Assembly (NCBI GenBank): GCA_937128795.1
Contig: CAKZMQ010000001.1
Location: 310,001-374,000, forward strand
DNA: 64,000 nt
Source of the DNA: an uncultured Solirubrobacterales bacterium
GTDB lineage: Bacteria > Actinomycetota > Thermoleophilia > Solirubrobacterales > JACPNS01
Reading direction: 5' to 3'
Shown here: one piece after another, positions 31,400 to 40,545 of the stretch
How positions within the stretch are numbered: the stretch's first letter is position 1
Layout of the letters: every line of letters begins with the position of its first letter
Notes under the pieces: model-generated
What the model was told of the DNA's origin: nothing
The model's database searches: none
The model's input: only the letters and a program-made list of their open reading frames with translations
Made by a program: the position numbers and the translations under genes

Positions 31400-34204
31400 A
31401 TGTCAGACGGCCAGTTTCCGCCCGAGTCTCCGCAAGACCCGGTCAACGCCCGAAACACAAGCTCAGAGTTCGATCCCGATCAGGAGCCAGGACTTGCTCC
31501 TATCGGTCAACCGATGCCTGCGGACGCGGGTTCACCGGAAACCGATTCATCCGCCGACGAGACGATCGATCTCCCGACGGGAGGTCAGTATCCCGAAGAC
31601 ATGTTTGGGGTTTCAGACGTCGTCGAAGACGAAGCCGTGATCGAACTGCCGGCAGATGCAACTGCCGGCGGACTTGCCGACGCGGGACTTGAATACGGAG
31701 ATGGATCAGTCGAACCGCTGCCACCGGCGGCCGAACCGCAGCCACTCACCGAAATCTCGCTCGACCCCATCCCCGCGCCACCTGCAGCCGACTCAGTCGG
31801 TGGCGACATGTTCGCCGTCGACGACCTGATGGCGTCGGATTCCGACCAAACGACAGAAGAGGCACCCGCTCCCGACTCGCCGCCCGCGCTTTCGCCTGCG
31901 GCCGGCGGCAGCGAGGAAGCTGACATGTTCTCGATCGACGATTCGATCGGCGACGCGCTCACGGAGGAGCCTCTGACCGACATCCCGGCGGCCGACGCTG
32001 CCAGCGGCAGTGATCTGTTCAGTCTCGATGATGTGGCCAACGACGACCAGCCCCAGGCGGAGTCGGTGCACGACCCGGCACCACTTGCAACCCCGGAACC
32101 GCTGGCAACACCAGAACCGCTCGCAACTCCGGAGCCGCTAGCAACTCCAGAACCGCTCGCAACTCCAGAACCGCTCGCAACTCCGGAGCCGCTCGCGACA
32201 CCCGAACCCATTCAAAGCTCAGAACCGATCGCAAACCCTGAGGCTTCATTTACAACTGAGCCGCCCCAAGCAGCCGAGCAGCCACCGGTGTCCCAACCAC
32301 TCGCGATACCGGAACCGGTCGCGACCCCAGAACCGCTGAGCGCACCGGCCCCCCTTGCGTTCGAGTCAGAGTCACAACAGCCGCCCGTCGCGGCAGACGC
32401 CGACAGTGCAGTCGAGCCGGGTCCCGACCAGGTCACAGAGCAGCCGCTCTCGGATGTCGCCAAGCTGTACTCGCAGGAGCCGCGGGTCGAGGCGCAGCCG
32501 CCGCTCGCAGGCACGGAAATCACGAGTCCTTACGCAGCGGAGCCGCAGGAAGCCGAGGTGTTGGATCCGGCGATGACCGATCTCGAAACCGCTGCGGATG
32601 AGTCCGAATCCGATGCCGCCACGATCGTGAATCCCTATGCCGAACCCGACAACGAAGTCGGGGTACTTGATCCAGCTATGGCTCTGAGCGAGACCGAGCG
32701 CGTCGAGCCCGAGCAGCCGCAAGAGGTCTTTGTCCGCACGGACTCCCAGCACTACGTCGAGAGCAACGAATATGAGCAGGCGGGAACGGACGACTACGCG
32801 CTCCCCGATTTGCCCGCGACCAACCGCTCGGAGAGCGTCGCGCCCCCCGGCATGGAAAACATGGTGATCGGTGGTCTCGTTGTCGCCAACGGAGGTCGTG
32901 CCGCAAAGAAATCACCACTGACCAAATCAGTCGGTGGCAAGGGCAAAGGCAAGTCCAAGGCCAAGTCGCAGCCCAAGCGCAAGGGACTTCCATTCGGTAA
33001 GGGCAAAGTGAGCGTGGCCGACGAAGTCGCTCCGGGCGCTGTCGCTGCGCCTGCCAATGCGCCGATGCACGGACAGATGCCGAACGACCAGACGGTCACG
33101 CAGGCCGCGGAACAATCTACGGAGTACGTCCAGCAGCCACCACCCGCTCAGGCACCACCCGCTCAGGCACCGACCGCTCCGGCACCAGTCGCACAGGTGC
33201 CGGTCGAGGGCAAGACGGGTAAATCACTCGCCGACCGCGTGTTCGGCGAGGCCAAGCCCGGTGAGCGCCACTCATTCTTCGGCTTCAAGTTTGGCGATCC
33301 GGCACCGCTGCCCGGCCAGCCGCAGTTGACGCACTCGCAGCCGATCGCAACCGAAGCGCCGACCGAAGGCAAAAAGAACAAACGCAGTCGCAAGGCGAAG
33401 CCCGCAAAGCAGCCCGACCCGAGCAAGCCTGCCAAGCAGGGCAAATCACTCGCCGACCACGTCTTCGGCGAGGCCAAGCCCGGCGAACGCCACTCGTTCT
33501 TTGGCATCAAATTTGGCGATCCGGCACCGCTGCCCGGTCAGGCCCAGCCAGTTGCGCCCGACATGGGCCAGGCGCCGGTACAACCACAGGTGCAGCCCGC
33601 AGCTCAGCAGGCAGCGTCAGCGCCACAATCCACGCCACAGCCAGTTGCTCCGCTCGTTTCAGCCCCGCCGGCTGCGCCAGCTCCGCCAACAGTTTCAACC
33701 CCGCCAACTGTTCCAGCTCCACCTAGCGCCGACGACTACCAAGGTGCGCAGGTGATTCAGAGCGCAGAAGCCACCACACACGCGCAGGGTAAAAAGAGCA
33801 AGCGTGCCCGCAAGCCGAAAAAACAGAAGGCACCGAAAGCCGCGAAGCCGCCGAAGCAGGGCAAATCGCTAGCCGACCACGTCTTCGGCGAGGCCAAGCC
33901 CGGTGAGCGCCACTCGTTCTTCGGCTTCAAGTTTGGCGATCCGGCGCCGCTGCCCGGACAGGCCCAGCCATTTGCGCCCGACACGGGCCAGGCGCCGGTA
34001 CAACCACAGGTGCAGCCCGCAGCTCAGCAGGCAGCGTCAGCGCCTCATTCCACAAACTCCGCTTTCCCGGGGGGATATCCAGTCGACTTCGCCGAGGGCG
34101 CAGGCCAACATCCCCAGGCGCCAGCGCCCGAAGCAGGCCAGTCCGTCCCAACGCAGATAGTCCCGCCGGTCGAACAGACCGCGCAGGCACAGCAGCGCCA
34201 GTGA
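31400..34204 (+). CDS. 934-residue low-complexity repeat protein, no recognised family
   Basis: No known domain, signal peptide or membrane helix is seen. Residues 1-460 are acidic and Pro-rich. They include four D-[ML]-F-x-[VIL]-x-D motifs (EDMFGVSD, GDMFAVDD, ADMFSIDD, SDLFSLDD) and a run of PEPLAT units at about 229-270. Two copies of a VLDPAM element lie near 385-430. A Lys-rich segment (KGKGKSKAKSQPKRKG) lies near 515-535. Three copies of a 34-residue box at 608, 682 and 822 start KSLADxVFGEAKPGERHSFF. AGGTGG precedes the ATG. It lies 74 bp after the acyltransferase on the same strand. Codon use looks normal, so it is probably expressed. Confidence 0.88.
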   Translation: MSDGQFPPESPQDPVNARNTSSEFDPDQEPGLAPIGQPMPADAGSPETDSSADETIDLPTGGQYPEDMFGVSDVVEDEAVIELPADATAGGLADAGLEYGDGSVEPLPPAAEPQPLTEISLDPIPAPPAADSVGGDMFAVDDLMASDSDQTTEEAPAPDSPPALSPAAGGSEEADMFSIDDSIGDALTEEPLTDIPAADAASGSDLFSLDDVANDDQPQAESVHDPAPLATPEPLATPEPLATPEPLATPEPLATPEPLATPEPLATPEPIQSSEPIANPEASFTTEPPQAAEQPPVSQPLAIPEPVATPEPLSAPAPLAFESESQQPPVAADADSAVEPGPDQVTEQPLSDVAKLYSQEPRVEAQPPLAGTEITSPYAAEPQEAEVLDPAMTDLETAADESESDAATIVNPYAEPDNEVGVLDPAMALSETERVEPEQPQEVFVRTDSQHYVESNEYEQAGTDDYALPDLPATNRSESVAPPGMENMVIGGLVVANGGRAAKKSPLTKSVGGKGKGKSKAKSQPKRKGLPFGKGKVSVADEVAPGAVAAPANAPMHGQMPNDQTVTQAAEQSTEYVQQPPPAQAPPAQAPTAPAPVAQVPVEGKTGKSLADRVFGEAKPGERHSFFGFKFGDPAPLPGQPQLTHSQPIATEAPTEGKKNKRSRKAKPAKQPDPSKPAKQGKSLADHVFGEAKPGERHSFFGIKFGDPAPLPGQAQPVAPDMGQAPVQPQVQPAAQQAASAPQSTPQPVAPLVSAPPAAPAPPTVSTPPTVPAPPSADDYQGAQVIQSAEATTHAQGKKSKRARKPKKQKAPKAAKPPKQGKSLADHVFGEAKPGERHSFFGFKFGDPAPLPGQAQPFAPDTGQAPVQPQVQPAAQQAASAPHSTNSAFPGGYPVDFAEGAGQHPQAPAPEAGQSVPTQIVPPVEQTAQAQQRQ
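32083..32210 (+). repeat. 18-nt tandem repeat encoding (PEPLAT)n
   Basis: About seven tandem units of 18 nt encode PLATPE. The units vary mainly at third positions (ACT CCG GAG CCG CTA GCA and ACT CCA GAA CCG CTC GCA, for example), consistent with selection for the peptide. The run lies inside the 934-residue protein gene. Confidence 0.9.
33443..34044 (+). repeat. Direct repeat, two copies 420 bp apart, in the repeat-protein gene
   Basis: The box starting at 33443 recurs at 33863, exactly 420 bp later. The segment 33565-33624 is identical to 33985-34044 over 60 bases, while the preceding part differs mostly at third positions. An earlier, more diverged copy begins at 33221. This indicates recent duplication or gene conversion within the gene. 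Confidence 0.88.
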
Positions 34205-34291
34205 TCGCGACGCGCTGAATCCACCTGGCGCGACTCAAGGCAAACAGCTGAGCCGCGGAATGGAGCAATCCAGCTGGGTGGTTCGTGCTTA

Positions 34292-35650
<1,359 letters not shown>

Positions 35651-36496
35651 CTAACGGTTGCGCTTCTTCCAGCGAGCTTTGGCCTTGGCGTTGGCCTTCC
35701 GGCACTTCTTGTACTTGATCTTGGCCTTCCTGCTCATGCGCTTTTTGCCGCGCTTGCTGCGCTTGCACTTCTTAGGCTTGAAGATGTCGACCTTGTAACT
35801 CAACACGAGTGGAGCACTCCTGTTTCCTGCGGGGTCGGTCGCCGCGATCGACAGCGTGCGGCGACCGTTGCGAACGGCACCGAGCACGATCGGTGACGCG
35901 CATGCGACGCTCGTGGCACCAAGATTCTTGGAGCACGAAAGATGGGCCGGTTCGGATGTCGAAACGACGAACGTCGGCTTACCCTTGATCACTGGCTTTG
36001 CGACGCTCGGTCCACTGACGAGTGTCAGCGTCGGCGCTATACGGTCGGCGACGAAACTGCGCGTGACGATCGGGCCGTCGAGACCTTCGGCGTTCGGGTC
36101 GCAGGGCGAGTCGCATTCGGTGGCAAAAGTGCGAAAAACGTAGGCCCGCTGGGCTGTCACGAGGAAGTCCTTGCTTATCTGCGTGCAGGTCTTGGTGGCG
36201 CCGTTGCTCGTACAGGCCGGGAAGCTGACGTTCTGGCAGGGGTAGAACAGGAACTCACTGTCCATCGAGCAGTAGAAGTCGACCTCTTTGTTCGCGCTCG
36301 TCACGTAGCTGAGGCCGAATGAAACCGGACGTGCGTTTGTGGCCGCGCCCTCGGCCGGGCCGCTGGTTATCGCGATGGTGCCGGTCGCGCCTGAACTCGA
36401 AGGGATCAGGAGCATGACTCCGATCAGCGCGAAGAGCGCGGCTAGTGCCTTGATGAATTTGGCTGGCGAAGCGCCGAGGTGGACTGGTGGCTGCAA
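35651..36496 (-). CDS. Secreted Ig-like protein with a Lys/Arg-rich tail
   Basis: The 281-residue protein has a signal peptide with the hydrophobic core ALAALFALIGVMLLI. A beta-rich, Cys-containing region follows (about residues 40-215; Ig-like DxTAPTLTLxSGPS repeat style). The last 50 residues are strongly basic (KKCKRSKRGKKRMSRKAKIK). The TTG at 36496 is preferred because GGAGG lies 5 nt upstream; a GTG at 36538 exists. A cell-wall or surface role is likely; no enzyme motif is visible. Confidence 0.75.
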   Translation of the reverse strand: MQPPVHLGASPAKFIKALAALFALIGVMLLIPSSSGATGTIAITSGPAEGAATNARPVSFGLSYVTSANKEVDFYCSMDSEFLFYPCQNVSFPACTSNGATKTCTQISKDFLVTAQRAYVFRTFATECDSPCDPNAEGLDGPIVTRSFVADRIAPTLTLVSGPSVAKPVIKGKPTFVVSTSEPAHLSCSKNLGATSVACASPIVLGAVRNGRRTLSIAATDPAGNRSAPLVLSYKVDIFKPKKCKRSKRGKKRMSRKAKIKYKKCRKANAKAKARWKKRNR

Positions 36497-36587
36497 TGGT
36501 GCCTCCGTGCGAGAGATTGGTCGAAATCGATCGGGCACCCTAGCAGTTGTCGCCGATATGGGTGAAGCACTATCGACAGCGATATGG

Positions 36588-36612
36588 GCGTAGCCGCCAC
36601 GGTCGGCTACGC
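36588..36612. other. Hairpin overlapping the dnaI-like stop codon
   Basis: GCGTAGCCG pairs with CGGCTACGC around the loop CCACGGT, a perfect 9-bp stem. The TAG stop of the dnaI-like gene (36607-36609) is inside the stem. No T-run follows on either strand, so it may stabilise or end the operon transcript without being a classic terminator. Confidence 0.4.
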
Positions 36613-37365
36613 GTTCTGCGCGTTGCCCGAGATGCGACCGGCCGACGGCGCGTCGGTCGAATCCTCGAATGGATCGATCCGTCGGTCACGGCCGAACAGC
36701 ACCTGTACGTCGCACATCTCAACCAAGCGCGAGACTGTGCGTTCGCTGATCTGTTTGCGCAGGTCTTCGACGGTCAGGTTGGTCGTGATCGTGATCGACT
36801 TCCCGTCTTCGTAGCGCTCGTTGACGATCGCATACAGCTGTTCGAGCACCCACTCCGTCTGCTGCTCGGCACCGACGTCGTCGAGGTGCAGGAGGTCGAC
36901 CGCGGTGAGCTTGGCGAACAGCTCGGCGTATGAACTCTGCGAACCAGCGTCGAAGGTGTTTCGGATCTCAGCAAGCAGACGTGGCATCGAATAGATCGCG
37001 ACTGTGTGCCCGGCCTTCAGCGCTTCTTTGCTGACGAGCATCGCCAACGTGGTCTTGCCGGTGCCGGTGTCGCCCTCGAACCAGAGTCCACGCCCGTTCT
37101 CGAGCTGCTTGTCGATCGAGCGGATGTACTTCAACACCGAGCGAGTGACCTCCGGCGGAAATGTCAACGGGCGACCGGAGCTCGTGACTTCGCGGCCGTC
37201 GTCGGAAATGGCGATCCCCGAGAATCGCTTGGGGACGGTCGTCAAGAGCCCACGCGTCCGTGCGCGACGAACTTTCTCGGCGCGACAAACGCACGGAGTG
37301 GCGTCACCGTTCTCATCCAGTACCCAGGTGGCACCGTTGCAATGGGGACAGACGTAATCGGCCAC
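36607..37365 (-). CDS. DnaI/DnaC-like replicative helicase loader ATPase
   Basis: The 252-residue AAA+ ATPase has an N-terminal zinc motif VCPHC...PCVC (about residues 4-28). The ATPase domain has Walker A EGDTGTGKTTLAML near 97, Walker B LLHLDDVGAE near 160, and the arginine-finger area ERTVSRLVE near 210. The layout matches DnaI-type loaders that place DnaB on DNA. It follows dnaB by 4 bases in the same operon. IstB-type transposition helpers share the fold, but no transposase is near. Confidence 0.88.
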   Translation of the reverse strand: MADYVCPHCNGATWVLDENGDATPCVCRAEKVRRARTRGLLTTVPKRFSGIAISDDGREVTSSGRPLTFPPEVTRSVLKYIRSIDKQLENGRGLWFEGDTGTGKTTLAMLVSKEALKAGHTVAIYSMPRLLAEIRNTFDAGSQSSYAELFAKLTAVDLLHLDDVGAEQQTEWVLEQLYAIVNERYEDGKSITITTNLTVEDLRKQISERTVSRLVEMCDVQVLFGRDRRIDPFEDSTDAPSAGRISGNAQNA

Positions 37366-37369
37366 TTAG

Positions 37370-38872
37370 CTAGAGATCCGGTATGTCGTCGTAGCCGTCG
37401 CTGACGCGCGCCGCCGGGACTCGGTCGGGCGATCCGCCACTCTGGCTGCTGCTTTGTCCACGGCCCTGCCCCTTGGGAAGGTTGGCGAACTTCGGGTAGT
37501 GACTGAGGAAAGTCAGCTCGATGTCGCCGACCGGACCGTTCCTGTGCTTGGCCACGATTATCTCTGCGATGCCCTGCTTCTCCGAGTCTTCGCGTAGGTA
37601 GTACTCCTCGCGATAGATAAAACTCACGAGGTCCGCGTCCTGCTCGATCTGGCCCGATTCCCTCAGGTCTGAAAGTTGTGGCTTGGGGGGATTTCTGCTC
37701 TCGACCGCGCGCGAAAGCTGGCTGACGCCGATCACCGGCACGTCCAGCTCACGGGCGAGGATCTTCAGGCCACGACTGATCTGAGCGACCTGTTCGACGC
37801 GGCTGTCGCGACCGTCGTTGGCACGCAGCAGCTGGAGGTAGTCGACGATGATCAGGCCGAGGCCCTGGCCGTCCTTGCCAAGCGATTTGCCGTGCAGCCG
37901 ACGTGCCTTCGCGCGCAGTTCGAGAATGTTGATGTCGGAGGAGTCGTCGATCCAGAGCGGCGCCTTTGAGAGTTCCTCAGCGGAGCGCATGACGGCCGGC
38001 CAGCGGTCCTTCTTGATCTTCCCCTTGCGCAGCGCGTCGCCATCGATCTTGGCGTGGGATGAGATGAAGCGCTGGGCGAGTTCGGTTTTGGACATCTCTA
38101 GTGAGAAGAGCGCGACGGGAAATCCCGCCAGCGCTGCGTTCTCGGCGATGTTCGTGACAAGGGCCGACTTGCCCATCGACGGACGCGCTGCGATGATGAT
38201 CAGGTTTCCGGGCTGGAAACCGCCGGTCAGCTCGTCGATGTCGCGGAAGCCGGTCGGCGTTCCCGTCAGCGCGTTGCCCTCGAGCGACTGCTTCTCGAGT
38301 TTCTCGAGCTCTTCGTGCAGCACCTCGCCGATCTGGACCAGCTCCCCGGTCTGGCTGTCCTGGGCAACTTCGAAGACTCGCTGCTGGGCGCGCTCGAGCA
38401 GTTCCTTCGGGTCGCCCTCTCTGGTCGCGATCGACTCTTGAATCTCTTGGCTCGCGCGCAGCAGTCCTCGGAGCAGCGAGTTCTCTTTGACGATCTGGCC
38501 GTATTGCTTGGTGTTGCCGATTGCCGGGATTCGCTCGACCAGGGTCTCGACGTAGTCCTTGCCGCCGGCCTCCTCGAGCAGGCCAGTCTCGGTCAGCTGA
38601 GCCGACACCGTCAGCGTGTCGATCGGCTCGCTCTTGGCCTGCAGCTCGATCATTGCGCGATAGATCAGGCGATGGCGCGGGCGGTAAAAGTCGTCTGGCT
38701 GAAGGTGCACTTCGACCGAGATCGTGTCGAGCCACCGCTCGGCGAGCATGATCGAGCCGAGGACCGAGGTCTCGGCCTCTTCGTCATGCGGCGGCACACC
38801 TCCGGCGAAGCCGTTGCCACCCCCGTTGCCACTTGTATTGGCGGGCATCATTTGAAGATTCTGGTCAGCCAC
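37370..38872 (-). CDS. dnaB: Replicative DNA helicase DnaB
   Basis: The RecA-fold replicative helicase of about 500 residues has an N-terminal domain beginning PPHDEEAETSVLGSIML. The C-terminal domain carries Walker A ARPSMGKSALV, Walker B LIIVDYLQLL and the R-finger region RHRNGPVGDIELTF. The GTG at 38872 is chosen; a TTG at 38887 and an ATG pair just downstream are alternatives, none with a strong ribosome binding site. Its product drives fork unwinding, loaded by the protein encoded next. Confidence 0.95.
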   Translation of the reverse strand: MADQNLQMMPANTSGNGGGNGFAGGVPPHDEEAETSVLGSIMLAERWLDTISVEVHLQPDDFYRPRHRLIYRAMIELQAKSEPIDTLTVSAQLTETGLLEEAGGKDYVETLVERIPAIGNTKQYGQIVKENSLLRGLLRASQEIQESIATREGDPKELLERAQQRVFEVAQDSQTGELVQIGEVLHEELEKLEKQSLEGNALTGTPTGFRDIDELTGGFQPGNLIIIAARPSMGKSALVTNIAENAALAGFPVALFSLEMSKTELAQRFISSHAKIDGDALRKGKIKKDRWPAVMRSAEELSKAPLWIDDSSDINILELRAKARRLHGKSLGKDGQGLGLIIVDYLQLLRANDGRDSRVEQVAQISRGLKILARELDVPVIGVSQLSRAVESRNPPKPQLSDLRESGQIEQDADLVSFIYREEYYLREDSEKQGIAEIIVAKHRNGPVGDIELTFLSHYPKFANLPKGQGRGQSSSQSGGSPDRVPAARVSDGYDDIPDL

Positions 38873-38981
38873 GTCGAATACCGTCAAAGCAGTTCGGCGT
38901 GGTGAACGCGCTATTTGCGGATATCGAGCGCAGCCGAGTCGGGCGATTCAGTGACCGGCTGAAGAGCGCGGCCACTTCGCC

Positions 38982-39434
38982 TCACTCCGCTGCGGTGATG
39001 ATCGTCTTGACGTCGGCAGTTACGCCGTCGTGAACGTCCACCTTGATCGTGTAGGTGCCTACCTCGCGGATCGGCTCCTCGATGTGGATGTCCTTGCGGT
39101 CCAGCCGCACGCCACGCGCATCCTTGATCGCCTCAACGATCTCCTTCGGCGTGACCGAACCGAACAGGCGACCCTCTGGACCGGCCGGTTCGGCGATCGT
39201 CAGCACGGTCTTGTTGAGAAGACCGGCGATGTCACTGGCGCGCTCGGCGCGATCGATGGCGGCCTGCTCGGCCTCTTCCATCAGCCGTTTGGCCAACTCG
39301 ATCGTCTTCTGGTTCGCTGTTGTCGCCAGCTGGCGAGGCGCGAGGAAGTTGCGCAGGTAGCCGGGAGCAACGTCAACGACGTCGCCCTTCTCGCCGAGTT
39401 TCTCGACGTCCTGCAAAAGGATTGCCTGGGTCAT
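38982..39434 (-). CDS. rplI: 50S ribosomal protein L9
   Basis: The 150-residue protein starts MTQAILLQDVEKLGEKGDVVDVAPGYLRNFL, the standard L9 opening with the GY-RN-L signature. A long connecting helix (residues 50-80) and the C-terminal domain with GRLFGSVTPKEI follow. It belongs to the rpsF-ssb-rpsR-rplI-dnaB-dnaI cluster and lies 14 nt after rpsR. Confidence 0.97.
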   Translation of the reverse strand: MTQAILLQDVEKLGEKGDVVDVAPGYLRNFLAPRQLATTANQKTIELAKRLMEEAEQAAIDRAERASDIAGLLNKTVLTIAEPAGPEGRLFGSVTPKEIVEAIKDARGVRLDRKDIHIEEPIREVGTYTIKVDVHDGVTADVKTIITAAE

Positions 39435-39448
39435 CTGACAGACCTCGC

Positions 39449-39715
39449 TTAACGCTCTGCGACGTAGGGAAGCAGCGCGATCTCGCGAGCACGTTTGACG
39501 GCGCGCGCGATCTGCGTCTGGTGACGACGGCAGCTACCGGTGTTGCCACGGCCCTTCAGCTTGCCACGCTCGCTGACGAAACGACGAAGCGTCTCGACGT
39601 CTTTGTAGTCGACGTGGTCGACTTTGTTCTGACAGAGCGAGCACGACTTGCGGCGGCCGCCGCGAGGATCACGACGGTCACGCTTGGAAGTGCGGGGTTT
39701 TGGCTTGGGTGGCAT
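39449..39715 (-). CDS. rpsR: 30S ribosomal protein S18
   Basis: The 88-residue basic protein has a charged N-terminus and the zinc-type CSLC with a partner Cys at TGSCRRHQ (C+ paralogue form). The S18 core is IDYKDVETLRRFVSERGK-like (VDYKDVETLRRFVSERGK), followed by IARAVKRAREIALLPYV. S18 binds S6 on the 30S platform. It lies between ssb and rplI as usual. Confidence 0.97.
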   Translation of the reverse strand: MPPKPKPRTSKRDRRDPRGGRRKSCSLCQNKVDHVDYKDVETLRRFVSERGKLKGRGNTGSCRRHQTQIARAVKRAREIALLPYVAER

Positions 39716-39837
39716 TCGGTTTCGTTCCTTTGTGGGTCCAGACCGTTTCGGGTCCGGCGTGTCGGGGTGCCGTGGTGCGGCAGACCGACTTCAGTAAGTT
39801 GAATTTCCGCGCCGGAACCCGAAACTTGCGTCTGGCT

Positions 39838-40305
39838 CTAGAACGGAATGTCGTCTTCAGAAGCTGACGACGACACAGCCGCGCCAGCGGGCTGGAAGTC
39901 CGAATTGTCGACCGGAGTGTTGGTCGACGGCGCGAAACCATTCCCGTTCCCGCCGGAAGAGCCATCATCACGGCTTCCGAGGAACTGGACGGTGTCGGCG
40001 ATTATATCGACGGATTGCCGCTTATTGCCTTCCTTGTCCTGCCACTCGCGCCAATCGAGGCGACCGTCGACGGCGACGGGTCGACCCTTGGAGAGGTATT
40101 TCGCGGCGTTCTCGCCCTGCGCGCCCCAGACCTTGACGTTGAAGTAGTTCGGCTTGTCGACCCACTGGCCGGACTCGTTGTCCTTGCGCCGACCGTTGAC
40201 GGCGATTCGCAGATCGCAAACGGCTGTGCCCGACGGGAGGTTGTTGACGACGGGATCCGCCGTGAGGTTGCCGGTGACAATCACGCGGTTGATGTTCTGA
40301 GCCAT
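39838..40305 (-). CDS. ssb: Single-stranded DNA-binding protein
   Basis: The 155-residue protein has an OB fold (residues 1-112): NINRVIVTGNLTADPVVNNL, VNGRRKDN, NYFNVKVWGAQGENAAKYLSKG, and VDGRLDWREWQD. A Gly/Asn/Ser-rich linker follows, then the acidic C-terminal tip DDIPF, which recruits replication and repair partners. The gene has its own promoter candidate with an SOS-type box 114-127 bp upstream, separate from rpsF. Confidence 0.96.
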   Translation of the reverse strand: MAQNINRVIVTGNLTADPVVNNLPSGTAVCDLRIAVNGRRKDNESGQWVDKPNYFNVKVWGAQGENAAKYLSKGRPVAVDGRLDWREWQDKEGNKRQSVDIIADTVQFLGSRDDGSSGGNGNGFAPSTNTPVDNSDFQPAGAAVSSSASEDDIPF

Positions 40306-40413
40306 GACTGTTGAGTTTCCTTTCGTGCTTTGTTGTTGGTGCCGGACCGACTGGCCGAGCTCGTGTTAGAGCCCTGTCGCTGTAGCGGTCCAGTCAACTT
40401 GATCTTGGGACTA

Positions 40414-40432
40414 GTTATAGAACGTCTGTTCG
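40414..40432 (-). promoter_or_regulatory. LexA-type SOS box with adjacent -10 (TATAAC) before ssb
   Basis: On the minus strand CGAACAGACGTTCT (40432-40419) matches the Gram-positive/actinobacterial LexA operator CGAAC-N4-GTTCG with one terminal mismatch. It overlaps TATAAC (40419-40414) by one base, so LexA bound here would block polymerase. The transcript would run into ssb and not rpsF. Confidence 0.6.
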
Positions 40433-40450
40433 ATGGAATTAACGCCAAAT

Positions 40451-40475
40451 GCCCGTGTTTTACGCAAACACGGGC
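40451..40475 (-). terminator. Hairpin between rpsF and ssb
   Basis: GCCCGTGTTT and AAACACGGGC form a stem around TACGC, a 10-bp inverted repeat. On the minus strand it follows the rpsF stop by 71 bp and is followed only by ATTTGG, a weak T-run. It probably terminates or attenuates rpsF transcription before ssb. Confidence 0.55.
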
Positions 40476-40545
40476 GAATTTTCACGATTCTTTGCCGATC
40501 GTTACGCGGACGTTGCAATGGTCGCGACTGTCGCGATCCGCAGAG

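Noticed and set aside
32083-32210. CRISPR array
   Set aside because: The 18-nt units are contiguous without spacers and keep one reading frame.
31585-32211. A minus-strand frame with GSGVAS repeats
   Set aside because: The repeats are simply the reverse complement of the PEPLAT tandem units in the plus-strand protein.
36607-37365. IstB-type transposition helper
   Set aside because: No transposase or terminal repeats flank it, and it is tightly linked to dnaB.
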